In this document: positions 47,081 through 59,998 of the stretch, one piece after another | Position numbering within the stretch: position 1 is the stretch's first letter | Layout: the number at the start of each line of letters is the position of its first letter | DNA from: Rehmannia glutinosa | Taxonomy: Eukaryota; Streptophyta; Magnoliopsida; Lamiales; Orobanchaceae | NCBI GenBank assembly: GCA_016081115.2 | Contig: JABTTQ020000358.1 | Span: forward strand, 248,001 to 312,000 | Direction of reading: 5' to 3' | DNA: 64,000 bases | Notes under the pieces: generated by a model | The model's database searches: none | What the model was told of the DNA's origin: nothing | Seen by the model: the letters and a program-made list of their open reading frames with translations, nothing else | Translations under genes and position numbers: made by a program

Positions 47081-50000
47081 ATTGCGGGTTCAAGGAATTG
47101 AAAGTGCCAAGGAACCTGGTATATGTATAGTGGTCATTCCCGGACATATGACAGAAATAAGAAAAATCTGTCAAAATTCAAGGAAGTTAAAGGAGCAAAA
47201 GTCATATTTGGAGGAAATGAAGCTCGAGGTGAAATAAGAGGCATTGGATCCATCAAGAGGAATGGATTAGAAATCACGAGATGTTGCATATGTTGAAGGA
47301 CTCAACTTCAACTTGCTAAGCATCGACCAACTCGTGACAAGGGCTATAATGTTGGATTTAACATGGGTATATGCCAAATCAAGGAGGTGAATCGAATGAA
47401 GTTGTGTTGCAAGGATGCGGACAAAAGAACATGTATGTAGTAGATTGGTCAACCGCTACACCAAAGACTGTCTACTAGCAAAAAGCAATTTGAATCAAGT
47501 TGGTTGTGGGCACAAAAAAGCCGAGTCACCCGAATTTCAAAACGACGATTAACAAGCTTGCGAAGTAGTCTTGTGGAAGGACTTCAATCGTATATAGAAA
47601 GGAGAGTATATGTGACGATGTCGAAGGGAAAACAAATCAAATCATCATTCAAAGAAAAGACATGCCCATCTTCAACAAGAATATTGCAGACCGCTACATA
47701 TGGATCTATTTGGCCCAATGGAACCCGGCTAGCATAAGTGGAAAGAAATACACCTTGGTGGTAGTAGATGACTACTCAAGATATACATGGACAATATTCA
47801 TGTGTAAGAAGAAAGAAACTCTACGTAGAAACTACCACGGTGATGAAGAGGATTCAAAATGAGAAGAGCCAAACCATATCAAAATAAGATCGACGGATTG
47901 AGGAACCGAGTTTGTCAATGGAATAATAACTCGATTATTGTATTGAAAATGGTATTGGTCATGAACTATCTGCAGCAAGAACTCCCACAGTGAGAATAGA
48001 GTTGCGAGAAAGAAGGAATAGAACTCTCAAAGAAACAAAGAAGGACCATGTTAGTCAAGCGGGGTTACCAAAAAGATTTTGGTCAAGCAATCAACACGAC
48101 TTGCTACACTCAAAACAGGATGTATGATAAGCAGACGGTGACAAAGACTCCTATGAGATTTGGTGGAAGAAAACCAAATGTTGCATATTTTAGAATATTT
48201 GGATGTAAATGTTTCATCCACAACAATGGCAAAGACAATCTAAAGGCCTTCGATGCTAAAGTCGATGAAGGTATCTTCTTGGGATACTCGGTGAAAGCAA
48301 AGCCTACAGAGTACTCAACAAAAGGACTATGGTTGCGAAGAATCCATTCATGTGGTATTCGATGAGGCAAATGTAAATGGAGAAGACATTGAAGAGTCAC
48401 CGATGATAATCAATCATCCAACCATCTGAGAAGAGTCCTATATTTCAAGTCAAGCCGAATTATTAACTTAGAAGAAGATGAGATAGTTGAATCTCAAAAA
48501 CATTTGGAAATTTTGCGGCTAAGTGACTACGAGAGAGGCGATCAAAGCAACAGTACTGCTAGACGATGAATCCACCAACTTACTCCAACTTTGATGTAAG
48601 ATGGTGAGAGACCATCCACCGAGAACTTGTCATTGGAGATATAAGAGAAGGTGTCAAAACAAGATCGAACTCAACAAGAAGTTATGTTCACATGCTTTAT
48701 CTCACAAATAGAGCCCAAAGATGTGTTACAAGCATTGGATGACACACATTGGATTCAAGCTATGCAAGAAGAGTGAATCGGTTTGAAAGAAATAAAGTAT
48801 GGGAATTAGTTCAAAGACCCACCCATCAAAACGTTATTGGTACTAAATGGGTGTTGAAACAAGATGAATGAGGAAGGTTCGTGGTAAGAAACAAAGCAAG
48901 ACTAGTAGCCAAAGGATATTGCCAAGAAGAAGGAATAGATTTTGATGAAACATTTGCTCTTTTGTAGGAAGATTGGAAGCTATAAGGATGTTTCTTGCCT
49001 ATGCGACTCACAAGAATTTTCTCGTATATCGATGGATGTAAAAAGCGCATTCCTAAATGGTTTATTGGAAGAAGAAGTGTATGTTGAACAACCTCCAGGA
49101 TTTGAGCGAGAAGACTCTTGGAGATAAGGTATACTGACTCAAGAAAGCTCTGTATGGATTGAAACAGGCACCCGAGCATGGTATGACACTTTGTCACAAT
49201 TCCTAAGCGAGAATGGATTCACAAAAGGAAAAGTAGATAGAACACTTTTTAATTCAAGACAAAAAGAGTATCGCTTGTTCAAATATATGTGGATGACATC
49301 ATTTTTGGATCCACAAACAAAGAGCTATGTGAAAAATTTTCAAACCTCATGCAAAGTAAATTTGAAATGAGCATGATGGGAGAGTCGACATTCTTCCTTG
49401 GACTCCAAGTGAAACAATCGAAGGATGGAACCTTCATAAGTCAAACAAAATACACCGAGAGATTTAATGAAGAAATTTGGTATGGAGGAGAAGTCTTACG
49501 TGAAAATACCAATGAATACATCATCAAAATGGACATGGATGAGATGGCAAGCTTCAGTAGATCAAACAAGATACATAGCACTTATTGGATCATTGCTCTA
49601 TCTCACAAAGAAGCGGGCCGGACATCACCTTTGTTGTAGGTGTATGTGCAAGATTTCAATCTGCTCCAAAAGAGAGCCATATGACAAATGACTAAGAGAA
49701 TATTGAGATACTTGAAAGGAAGCAAGAAGTTGGCTTATGGTATCCAAAGGAAGGTGGATTCAAGCTAATTGGCTATTCGGACTCGACTATCTTTGGATGT
49801 AGAGTTGTGGGAAGAGCACCTCAGGCACATGTCAAATGCTAGAAACAGTGATTTCTGGTTTAGCAAGAAGCAAAATTCAATAGCCACCTCTACAAACAAG
49901 AATACATAGGCTGGCAAATGTTGTTGTGCCCAAATCCTATGGATGACAAAGAATGGTGAGAGACTATGAAGTTGAGGAAAAAGAAATTCCAATCATGTGT

Positions 50001-50220
50001 GATAACACAAGTGCAATTGCAATCACTTAAAATCTTGTGTTGCACTCAAGAACAAAGCATATCGATGTCGAGATATCACTTCATAAGAGATCATGTTGAA
50101 AATAAGGACATCATCTTGGAATATATCTCAACCGATAAACAATTGGCCGACATCTTCACAAAACCATTATGTGAGTCAAGATTTGAAGAACTCAAGCATG
50201 AGTTAGGGTTAATTGAGTGA
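47081..50220 (+). pseudogene. pol of copia element 2 (PR-IN-RT-RH)
   Basis: The protease active-site region reads YMYSG (about 47119-47133) where element 1 has YMDSG, so the catalytic Asp codon is Tyr here. Integrase core: YTLVVVDDYSRYTWTIF (about 47748-47800). RT: DVKSAFLNGLLEEEVYVEQPP (about 49033-49097) and YVDD at 49286-49297. RNase H: SRYHFIRDHVENKDIILEYI and LADIFTKPLCESRFEELKHEL, stop TGA at 50218-50220. Frameshifts are frequent and mostly coincide with CAG/CTG sites of element 1. Confidence 0.9.
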
Positions 50221-50767
50221 AAGTGACACTCGGAAGAATCAAAAAAAAGAAATAGAACACAAAAAGGGAAAAAGAGCTAAACTCACAAATCGCCTAATTA
50301 AATCACCGTATCGAAAAGACGGCTATACCAAGTCGGTGATAGTTGAGTCACAAAGAGAACCGTGAGAAGAAGAGTTAAACCACTAAGAGTAAAAGTGAGT
50401 CATTTATGAGCAAAGTGACAAAAACGGATCGTTTTGACTAAGCGGGAATGTTTTTAAGAATTACGTCAAGATAATTATGACGTGTACTGGCAAAAGCCGC
50501 ACACCAAGCTTATGATTGGATATAAATCTTTGCCGCATTAAATACGAGACATTAAATGCTAAATCGGCATGCAAAATCTAAGCCGTCGATTTCGATCACA
50601 TTTCAAAAACCACCCGCACGTCCTTTCATAAACCATACTTAAGCTTTCCTTCTTTCTCTCTCATATTACCAAAACCGTTCATTTCTTTGAAGCAAAGGCA
50701 AAACTCTCTCAAAACCCTATCTATCTTCAAATCAACCTCTAAGTTTTCTTCTCGGTGAAATCGAAAA
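50221..50767 (+). other. Spacer between pol and post-pol ORF, element 2
   Basis: Similar along its length to 15989-16538 in element 1. No coding block was seen. Confidence 0.5.
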
Positions 50768-53700
50768 ATGGCACCAACCTATGATTTTGTCAAGTTAGGA
50801 AAGCAAATCCACAAGGGTCTTGTGGATTTCGACGGCATGGTGAAACAGGGTCCGACGACACCTTAGTGAAGAAAATTCTTGAGAAATTGGAAACGCCTGG
50901 GCTGAAATCGTTTATGACGTTAGAATATCCGATGACCTATGTGGAGGAGGTCGCACAATTCTACGTGAACGCCGAGACTCACGATGAAGGGATAAAGTCA
51001 TCAGTTCACGAAAAGAAGTTCACCATCTCGCCAAGGATTTGGTGAACATCGCTCACTACCTCTGACGGAAGGAGCATCAAAAATCAACGATCTTTGATGT
51101 AAACCTTTCTTTGCTTGGAAGGAAATAGCCAAGCCCGACTATCTTGATAAAATAGTTTACACAAACAAACAAGAGGCGTTGAAGGAGGATTACCACAAAG
51201 CTGTTGGATATAGTTGCCAAATGCATAGACATCAAATTTGGCGGCTTTGACCAATGTCAAAAGCAAAGTTGATCGTAATGGATGCGATCATTGAAGAAAA
51301 GAAAATAAACTGGAAATTTGAGTTTGTCTACAAAGCAGACTCTGCGAGAATGTAGGAACAAATCCTTCAAGGAAGATGGTGTATTTGGAGGATCCCTAGG
51401 ATATGGCCACAGTGATTGGCCGGTGATGGAGGTGAAAGAGTCCCTCTTAGACATGGAAAGGCGTTCCATGTAAACAAGAGGATGTTCGAGATCAAACCTC
51501 TCGGCGCACTGAGAAGAGAGGCCACGCCAAGAGGCGACACGAGGGAGGGAATCGGTGACCCTGAAGATACTGATTGTTTCTCTCCACCAAAGAAGAAAGT
51601 TGCCCTCTGCATTTGCTAAAAACTCTTTGCTCTCTGCAGCAAAGAAAGAAAAACAAACTGCCCCTGCAGCCCGAGTCACCGCCCGCGGTAGTGTGTCTCC
51701 CGCCTCAAAGAAGGCGATGGTCGAGAAGGACTCTCAAATACCTTCTCCGATCATCAAAAATAAGAGAAGCGATAAGCCAAGACGGCTCCTCGGAAGAAAA
51801 CACAAAGGCCCTCGCCGCCCAAGACTCGAAGAAACTCTCTCGAACCGAGAAATTCCTGCGGTACAAACTAGGAGACGAAGAAGAATCATCAAGCACTCCG
51901 AGCTTGAGAAACCTTAAGTGAGTCACCACTCATTGGAGCAGATGGGAGACTGCCGGGAGAAGTAGAGTCCCCGGATATAATTGATGAAACTTGACTAAGT
52001 CTCTATTGAAGAAGCGATCAGCAGAGGCAAATCAAGAAAAAAGTAGTAGTCCGCGCGGTGAGACACTGAAAGAAGGCGATAGAGGTGATAGTGATGTGAT
52101 GATCCTATCCCCACCTTACCCGGACATCCAAAATCATCTGCGTGAGTGGAGAAAGTGTAAATTGAGTCGATCAAGGGAACAGTTCCAATGGCCCGAGTTT
52201 AACGAAGAAGAAGAGGAAGCTGTTGAACTTCTCTTGGACTAACCTCTCGTGATCTCAAAGAGGATGAAGAAAAGCGCACGGATATCCTGCAGATTTTCAA
52301 GGATAAGGAGAAGGAGAGACTGGCGGAGGAAAGAAGCGAGGCAAGAGAGAAGGCCAGATCTGCCCTCTCACTGGAACCACAGAACATACACATTCTCACT
52401 TCGATATTCTATCGAAAGTGATGAGGATCTGGACCCCTTCTTTGCCGCCACGAGAAGAGTTGCAAATGCAGCAAGCAATGCATGAATCGAGAATTCTTCA
52501 TGAGAAGAGCATGATGGAGGGACCGGGGAGAGTCCTCCAAAACACACTGAAATTGATCCAATGGGAGTGGTTCAGCAAATCGCCACCGTTGTTCTTTGCC
52601 ACCACTTCCCAGCTCACTCGGAAGAAGGAATTAAGGGAGCTGGCGATGAAACGGGTTAGTGGGGACCCCAGTTGAGCCAACCCCTAATGAAGGTGTCTTA
52701 CCAGTGCCCCAACCGAACTGAACACTCGGTAGATACAAAGGGAGTTTGAAGACGAGTGACCCCATTCCAAGTCACTTAGGTGGTGTGCCGGTGAAGGGAA
52801 ACTCCTCCACTGCGCAGCAAAGGTCGGAGAAAGTTGCGAGATGACTCCACGATGAATCTAGGAGGCGAAGTGGAGAAGGAACAACCACAAAGTACACAAG
52901 CAAGTTGTCATCAACAAAGCTCAGATGAGATGAGATTGTCTCGGTGAGGTGCCAACCGCTCACGAAGGCTAATGACGGCGCGATGCGATCGAGGCACGAG
53001 GAAGGAATGACCGGGAGTTAACACTGCAGGCGATGAAAGTGCAATCCATGGGGTTGAGACTCAATGGATGCCACCACGAAGACCCTAAGACAGTTGACAC
53101 CTGTCGAAGGGAGGTCCAAGGCCTCACCTGCAGATTGAGACTGTAGGAGGTAATGAAGGCCCACGGGAGGTTGAGACTTCCGGGGTAAAAAAAGTCAAGT
53201 AGAGAACATCCCTCCCGCTATCATTGATCCATCCGAAAAGAGATAAGCGCGCTTCATGATTCCCAGGATAATCCCGATATAACCTTTTTGGGATCGGAAG
53301 GCGAAGAAGAAGTTCGAGTCATCCCCGTGACCGATCCAAAAGACTCACTGCGGATGTTCCGGCAAAGACGAGCAAGTCTCGATCTCAAGACTACTCGTCA
53401 AACTTTCAATTTTGATGATGAGCCACCAATGGAAATCTCATCATCGTCCGATGACGCTTCGATAAGGTCGAGGACAGTCCACTCAATTGGAAAACCAATT
53501 TGAGACCAACGAAGCTGTTGAGACAAATTGAGGCTCAGCAAGCGGGTCCACTTCACAAAAGACCCCAAGCTGAAACATAGTCCACCGCTGCACGGGCTCC
53601 TCAAGTGCAGCAGTTCGACTCAAAAGGAACTTCACGCGCACCTCTCATCATTGAACAAATCCCGGTTGGCGTGATGATTCCTTTGTAGAATCATTTCCTT

Positions 53701-55339
53701 TCTCCTGGAGGTACCCGACCTCCCTGAAGAGTCGAGAACGAGCTCGCATGCTTCCGCATTGACCAGCTCCTGTCATTCGTCAGGTACCATCGTTCGGTGA
53801 CTATGACTTTGACGACTTTGATGGCCATCACCGCAACGGAAGAAACAAATTTGAAGTTCGGGAGGTGTTCAAGGCATTATTTGCTGAAATTGAACGGATG
53901 GAGAGGCACCAGGCCTCTATGGACATGCGATGGACAACAGAGATGCCACTATCTGGCGACTTGAGAGGCATAACTGATCGCCAGGATCGGGAATGGTGGC
54001 AACAAAGCAAACAATGCGTGTGGAACAAGTTAGATACTTCAGGACATTGTTCAACAAGCTACTTGGTATGGAGAGTCGAGAATGCGATGCAAAAACGAAA
54101 TTGAGAGAACACATTGAGCACATGCATGAAGCTCACACGCCGAGATAAAGTTGTTGCGTGAGCAAAATAAGAGTGATCTCCAGCGTATGGAAGAAAACAT
54201 GGATAGAAAATTCAGCCTTCTCATGGCTGAGATGAAGCTAATTTCAGAGTCCAACGCTACTCGCTCACGAATTTTGTGCCGCATACACCGCAGCAGACTC
54301 AGCAAAACTCGGCTATCGCAGCTCGACTTCCTTGCAAGATATGTTTCAGTGTTCTCTCTCCTTTGATGATGCCAAAAAGGGGAAGAGGAATACTTTAAAG
54401 CGCTAAAGAGATCTCGAAGCTGAAAAGGAGGAAGCGGATGTAAAGAGAAAGACAGTGAGGAAGTGTCAAAACAAAAGAAAGGAAAGTCCGTTGAGGGGAA
54501 GGATCGAAAGATGTGACTTTGATGATTGCACAAACCCCAACAAGGTCTTGTCACGGTGACATTATCAGACAAACTCCCAAATGACTCTGCCACTCCAACA
54601 CTCTGCTATATCTATGGTGAAAAGAGAAAGACAATTGAAGCGGGGATGGAGGAAGTGGAAGGAAGAATGGATGCCCGAGTTATGAACATCTTGAAACAAG
54701 CATGGAGGCATTCGGTGAAGAGACAGAGACACTTATGCCATCTCGGATGTCGGGACCGAGCCACGATCAGTTGATGAATTTAAAATGCTCGCATCCGAAG
54801 GATACTTTGCAAAAATGTCTATGGCTCAAGCTTGGGACTTGTCTTGGGAAAAGGGTCTCACGTTATGTGAAGAAAGGCGACGAGCACGAGACACGGCAAG
54901 ATCCTCTGCTGGTCACTGTGGAAAGAAGAAGACCCCAAGACAATACACGCCCATAGGTAGAGGAAGAAGCGGTGGTGGAGGAAGAGGTTTGAGACTCCAG
55001 GCCTCCGCCCAAAAACATTGAGTACGTAGATCCAGGCAAGAAAGGAGGGATCTCTTGGGCTGGTCTTGACCAAGTAGCCAATTTGCAAGTGGCTAAAAGT
55101 AATGTTGAGTATGCGAAATAGAAGAAGAAAATAAGAGACAAACTCGGCTATGGGAGGAAAGACAAGAGAGATTAAGAAGAGATGAAGCTGCCAGGAAGGC
55201 ATATGAAAAGAAGAAGAAAGGCGGTGACGATGAGAAAAGGAGAAGAAGAAGAGAGAAGATGTTGAACAAGATGAAAGAAGGAGACAACGAAGGAGATGAA
55301 GTGTTCTTTGTCCACCCCTTCATGTATTTTACTATGTAA
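50768..55339 (+). pseudogene. Post-pol (env-like/accessory) ORF of copia element 2
   Basis: Begins MAPTYDFVKLGKQIHKG at 50768. Order of parts as in element 1: globular N-terminal part with YPMTYVEEVAQFYVNAE and GKAFHVNKRMFEIKPL, a basic Ser/Pro-rich linker (about 51650-51920), DVMILSPPYPDIQN (about 52095-52137), and acidic and coiled-coil stretches (EIERMERHQASMDM near 53890, REQNKSDLQRMEENMDRKF near 54155-54210). The charged C-terminus ends near 55299 or, in another frame, near 55339. Because both copies keep the same part order over 4.5 kb, the region was probably one long protein-coding gene. Function unknown. Confidence 0.65.
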
Positions 55340-55559
55340 ATACATACTATGTAAGTCTTTCCGCAATAAAGTTATAAATTCTTTTTTTTTTTCGTGTAGA
55401 CAAATGTTTGCTCGATACACCTTGTAATCGGTTGTGTAAAAGAACAAGAATGTTATGATCAATAAAAGGATTGATTCTACGCATACATTCCATGTGAATA
55501 CACTATCTGTATGTATCTTTGCTATTTACATTTTTGAATGTTTTAAGTTTTGGCATCAT

Positions 55560-55574
55560 CAAAAAGGGGGAAAT
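55560..55574 (+). other. Polypurine tract of copia element 2
   Basis: caaaaagggggaaat, identical to element 1, abuts the 3' LTR. Confidence 0.9.
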
Positions 55575-57135
55575 TGTTGGGAAATTTATTGTTTAGATTT
55601 TGATGAATGCCATGTAAAACTTAGAATAGGAAGTTGGCACCCCAATTTTGTTGTAAATCGCATTGTAATAAATAGAAATTTGGTCAAGCCGAGCTAAGTC
55701 GGCTATGCCCAAACATGCGAAGACATAACCGGAGACTAGAAGGAAGACTCCGCAAAGACAATTTGAGTATGGCAAAGAAGAGAAGACGGGAACTCTATCT
55801 TGAAGGAGCGGTGAGATCGGTGAGTGGAGTATCGTCAAGTCAACTCAAGAAAAGCCAAGTCTCAAGTTGAAGTGATGAAGAGTCATCCATGATTGGAAGG
55901 CGACTCTAAGTCACCCGGGAAAGCAAGGAAATGCGGTCAAGTCGAGATAAGCGAAAAAGATCATTGTACGTAAATCAAGAGAATTACTTAAACAAGTAAT
56001 ATCTCCATGCTACCTTTCTCGATGTACTCGGCCCCGAGAAGTGTGCAAAAGGAATAAACCAATGGGAAGCACTACACCGTGTCGAACTCGAAAAAGGTGA
56101 AGAACAATTCATACGAGGAAATGGCAATTCCAAGGATCGCAACAAGACAAGCCAACGACCACAAGTGACTTTCAAAAATAAGTCTATCTCTTCAACGGGC
56201 AGATTTTTGAAAGATCACTATAAAAGGGTGAGGAATGACTACGAGAGGAGGCGACGGAACCACAAACATTCAAGCAATTATTAGAAGCGTAACCTGAAAT
56301 ATTCTCAAGTTATTAAACGCTCAATCCTCAAGCCTACACTACGAAGAACATCAATCCAACACTCACCTGTGAAGGAAAGATAACTTCAATCAGTTGAAGA
56401 GGAAATTCTTTGAAGAATCAAGGGGTCTACATTCCACGAAGGATTGTAGGAAGGTTCAAGGTCGAACCAAGTCTTGAGCTTTTGGAGGGCTTCGTGATCA
56501 AATCCAAAGAGCTTGAGCAAGTGGGTAGTAGCAAAGCGGTGCCCTGTGAAGAAGAAGGCGAGTCGCACGAGCTTGGTGAGTGATCAAGGCGTCTCATCGA
56601 GTCCCAAAGGATCAAGTCGGTTGTGTGATCAAGACTTGTATCCGGACTGTTACCACTTTGTATATCTTGATCAATACCTAGTGGATTCCTCTAGGAGTTG
56701 GAGAAGAGAGGAGTAGAAGAATTACCCCATCTTCGAACCTCTATAAAAATCTTATTGTGTCATTTACATTTCAAAGACTTTAATTCTTGCATCATATTTG
56801 TTTAATTCTCGGTGACATATTTGCTATCCATTAGATAATCTCTAAGTACTAAATCAAGCTCTAAATCTCTACTTAACCAAACTTAAGGGTGTTAAGTCTT
56901 CCAATGAAAACAAACCACAGTTGAGTTAATTTAAACTTAACAAATTTGAGTTATTCCATCAAGACTTAGTTGAGTCTATTGAGAGACTAACTCTCTTGAT
57001 TAACTAAATTGGTTGTCCACCAAGGACACGGTGTGTAGTATCAACTCGAATTTTTAAAAGGACTAAATCAAAAATTTGGTAAGGTTTATTCAACCCCCTT
57101 CTAAACCTTACACTTACACCCCCTTGGGACCTACA
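55575..57135 (+). repeat. 3' LTR of copia element 2
   Basis: Begins TGTTGGGAAATTT and ends GGGACCTACA, with the TATA box at 56219-56225. The right target duplication TGATG (57136-57140) follows. Confidence 0.93.
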
Positions 57136-57140
57136 TGATG

Positions 57141-59253
57141 TGTATTCGAGAGAGCATAGGATATCTTGTATGTGATCGAGTAGAATCTGTTCACTTCTTT
57201 CATCAAATCGTCTCTTTTGAAATCTTGATAACTCTGTTGAAATCTCGATCTCCCAGATTGTATGCAATTCTATGATAGACATTAAATGCCAATTTCCCAA
57301 AGATAAAAATTTCATCAGAATAGCTCAAGGCATGAATCCTTGAGGTTTGAGATTCGCTTGTCAAATATGGCCAGATTAAGTGGCGAATCTATTCCTTCTT
57401 TGAATGTTGTCTTAATACTCTTATGGCTCCGATATATATGAATCCTTGAGAGCGTATTTGCAACTTCTCTTTTAACTCTGCTTTTGATCTCCTGGATTTC
57501 TCTAATAGGGATCAACTGCATCTCAATCAGGTTGCCGCTAAACTCCATTGGAATGGCAAATTCTCCGGTTGTTACCCTGTGGATAATTTGGTATTTTCTA
57601 TTACGAAACACAATCTTATCCAACGCCTTTTCCATCGCTCCAATTGTGAAACCATTATAAATTTGAAACTTTGGATTTTCCCTCATAATTCTAATAAGAG
57701 TTTTATGAGAAACTGTAGTGTGAGAGAGGAATCGACATATCCTCCCCGATCGTCTGTGAAGAATTTCTTCTTCACTCGATTACGAGTTGGAGTCACTTCC
57801 ATCATCGAGAATAGATCTCTTCTTCATAGATCTTTCATCCGAGGGTATATCCTCAAATTGATACACTGTATAAGATCGATAGTAGATGATTCCTCAATTT
57901 TCGGTGTAGCTTCAACCTGTCGACTCCTCGTTTCGGTTATCCGGATAGTTAGTTGAGATATGTCCTCTTGTTCCGCATGTCCAGCAATTACAATCTTTGA
58001 AACTTTCATTAGCACTGGTATGAGCTCGCCTGAAACCCGGGGTTCTCGCTGGTACTTGCTTGATTAGAACCCGATGATGAGGCTATACTCATGCTTAGTC
58101 TTTGGTCTTTGCTCCGATTTGTAACCGGGCTTTTTGTTTTGACGAGAACCTTCTAGGTCTCCATGAAGACCTAATTTTTTTTCTTTCTTCCCGGTGGTAT
58201 GGATGGCTTCTCTCCATCTTTTTATGCCGCATCGGTTGACCTCCCACCACTATTGGGATATCATCGTCTACGCAACATAGAAGGCGATTTATTAATTCCT
58301 CGTAATCTCTTGTAATTCGATATAGTCGCTTGGTAGCACCATTCAAATAACTTGGCCTTTAAGGAAGACATTCTTCTAGCCACGTATCTAAATCCATTTG
58401 CATCCTTATATTCCCCAATAAGCATTTCTCTCCAGGGACTTGGAATTTTCGTAAAGAATAGCTGTGAAGCTTCTTTGTCTCCAATCTTGGACTTCCACTG
58501 GTACTCGGTGAACAACATGATATATTCGTCAATATGACAAATATCATGTAACTCGAGGCTGTAGAGGACTTGTTTATATCTTTTTCTTTTTTTTTTCTCT
58601 AATCCTTCAAAGTAACCTGTGCCGATAAAATGGATTTTGAATAATTTGGCCATATCAACGACAATTCCTTTCAGTGATTCTCCTGATGTACCCGTGCTTT
58701 TCATACTTGCTTCGGTCATATCCCACGCAATCCTTACAGATCCCTCAAGACTCATTTCAAGGAGTAAAATGAAGAAATCTTTCGTAAGATCGAGGGTTCC
58801 TGCTGCAATCCTCATAGCAGATGCCCATTCATCAATAAGGACTTCTCGAATTTTGAAATATGGGATATCCAGATTTAGCATCAACCCATATGGATGTATC
58901 GGGTCGAGATGCGATCTTCCATAAGGCGTCTGATAAACATTTGGCCTTCTAGAAGGTTGTCGAGTTCCTGCAAGAGGTGGTCGAGCTCCTATTCCTGAAA
59001 GTGTTTTATTCCATGTGGTGAAATCTCCGACGTGATGTATTCTCTCGTCCTGGGTTCTATGATTTGAACCCGCACTTTCTGCAACGTTGGGATTTACTGG
59101 TGGCGGTGGTGGAATTGGTCTTCCTTGTGGGTCATAGGTAACCAATGTCATTCCATCTCTTGTGTTCATCTTTAAATCCACAATACCTAATCCTGCAAAG
59201 GATTCTGCCAGGTCGTGTAGATCTTTAAGATTTATCTTCTCCATATCCATCAT
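57141..59253 (-). pseudogene. EPRV copy B coat protein and movement protein (N-terminal part)
   Basis: The best-preserved viral reading region in the window: open for 330 codons from the ATG at 59253 to 58261 on the minus strand. It starts MMDMEKINLKDLHDLAESF and has a Pro run (RPIPPPPPVNPN). After frameshifts, a zinc finger of CX2CX4H form (CNCWTCGTRGH, about 57965-57995) follows; the last Cys position reads Tyr. The movement-protein part (open 57686-57315) has GFTIGAMEKALDKI and LAIFDKRISNLKD, then runs to the copia insertion at 57140. Confidence 0.8.
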
Positions 59254-59259
59254 TTTTTA

Positions 59260-59929
59260 ATGTATGACGGATTTTCCTTTGATGATAGCAATAAGCTTCT
59301 CATTATCTGTCATTTTTCGTATCACTTCGGTTGGTTTCTCCTTTTGGTGTAAATAGGGTACTGTCCCGAAATCAATATGTCTCTTTCCTCCGGATGAACT
59401 TGGTCTATCCTCCAGGTTCTTGACTCATTTCTGAATATCATGAAGGATTTCAAGTGTTTCCTTCTGATATTTAACCATCGTCTCCATCTGATTCTGGATC
59501 TAATGAGCTTGTGATGGTAGATGAATATGGTGGTTGCCATAAATATGCACTGTCTTCTGGACTTCCCTAATATCTTTTGAGATCTTGGAGGTGTCCAGAA
59601 GTATCTCATTCCATTCTAGTACTCCATCAGAAATCATGATTCTGATGGGCATTCTCATGGACTACTTCTTGGCGATTCATTAGATCGACATATATTATCT
59701 GGTTTACTGTTAAGAAACTCAAATAATATGTTGTTTTCTTTTGGCAGTGTCTCAAGGTTTCCCTATCGGCTCCTGCACGTTCCTTTTCACCATATTGGTT
59801 GTTCCAATATGCTATCTTGTCTTGGTGATCTTGTGCATACATCGTCAAAATCTGACGATAAGTCATGTAGGGTATACATCTTGGACAATTGTCCAGATCT
59901 ATATTCTCGGAGTAATTTCTCCTCACCAA
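59260..59929 (-). pseudogene. EPRV copy B ORF1 (VAP-like)
   Basis: On the minus strand it is open from 59929 to 59627 with TYRQILTMYAQDHQDKIAYW. It then continues with a frameshift into a stretch with Ile/Val heptad spacing (SKISKDIREVQKTVHIY) and ends just before the coat-protein start. The likely coiled coil and the position suggest a virion-associated-protein-like role. Sequence alone does not prove it. Confidence 0.55.
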
Positions 59930-59977
59930 TTGTTAATTACATAAATATAATAAATTTAACTAAAAGTTCTTAATAAA

Positions 59978-59998
59978 CCTAGGCTCTGATACCATTTT
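59978..59998 (-). other. Primer-binding site of EPRV copy B
   Basis: On the minus strand this reads TGGTATCAGAGCCTAGG, an exact start of the initiator Met-tRNA complementary site (TGGTATCAGAGC). In Caulimoviridae it marks genome position 1; here it lies about 70 bp upstream of ORF1. Confidence 0.85.

Larger units (their letters stand above)
43059..57135 (+). mobile_element. SIRE/Maximus-like copia retrotransposon 2
   Basis: About 14.08 kb, the same family as element 1. LTRs are at 43059-44623 and 55575-57135, PBS at 44626, gag, pol, post-pol ORF, and polypurine tract at 55560-55574. TGATG flanks it at 43054-43058 and 57136-57140, and it interrupts the EPRV movement-protein region. Its LTRs start TGTTGGGAAA rather than TGTTAGGAAT, so elements 1 and 2 are subfamilies. 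Coding regions are more frequently interrupted than in element 1. Confidence 0.93.
32885..59998 (-). other. Endogenous pararetrovirus copy B (minus strand, interrupted)
   Basis: Read leftward from the primer site near 59998, the order is ORF1, coat plus movement protein (to 57141), copia element 2 with its TGATG duplications (43054-57140), then the rest of the movement protein, protease and RT, part of it twice because of a tandem duplication. RNase H follows, split by a solo LTR at 35561-37104, then the transactivator-like ORF and leader down to 32885. Same family and gene order as copy A. Interruption by two retrotransposons and a duplication shows an old integration. Confidence 0.85.

Noticed and set aside
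58261..59253. A 330-codon host gene on the minus strand
   Set aside because: It aligns in order with the damaged coat-protein region of EPRV copy A and lies between viral ORF1 and the zinc finger, so it is viral.
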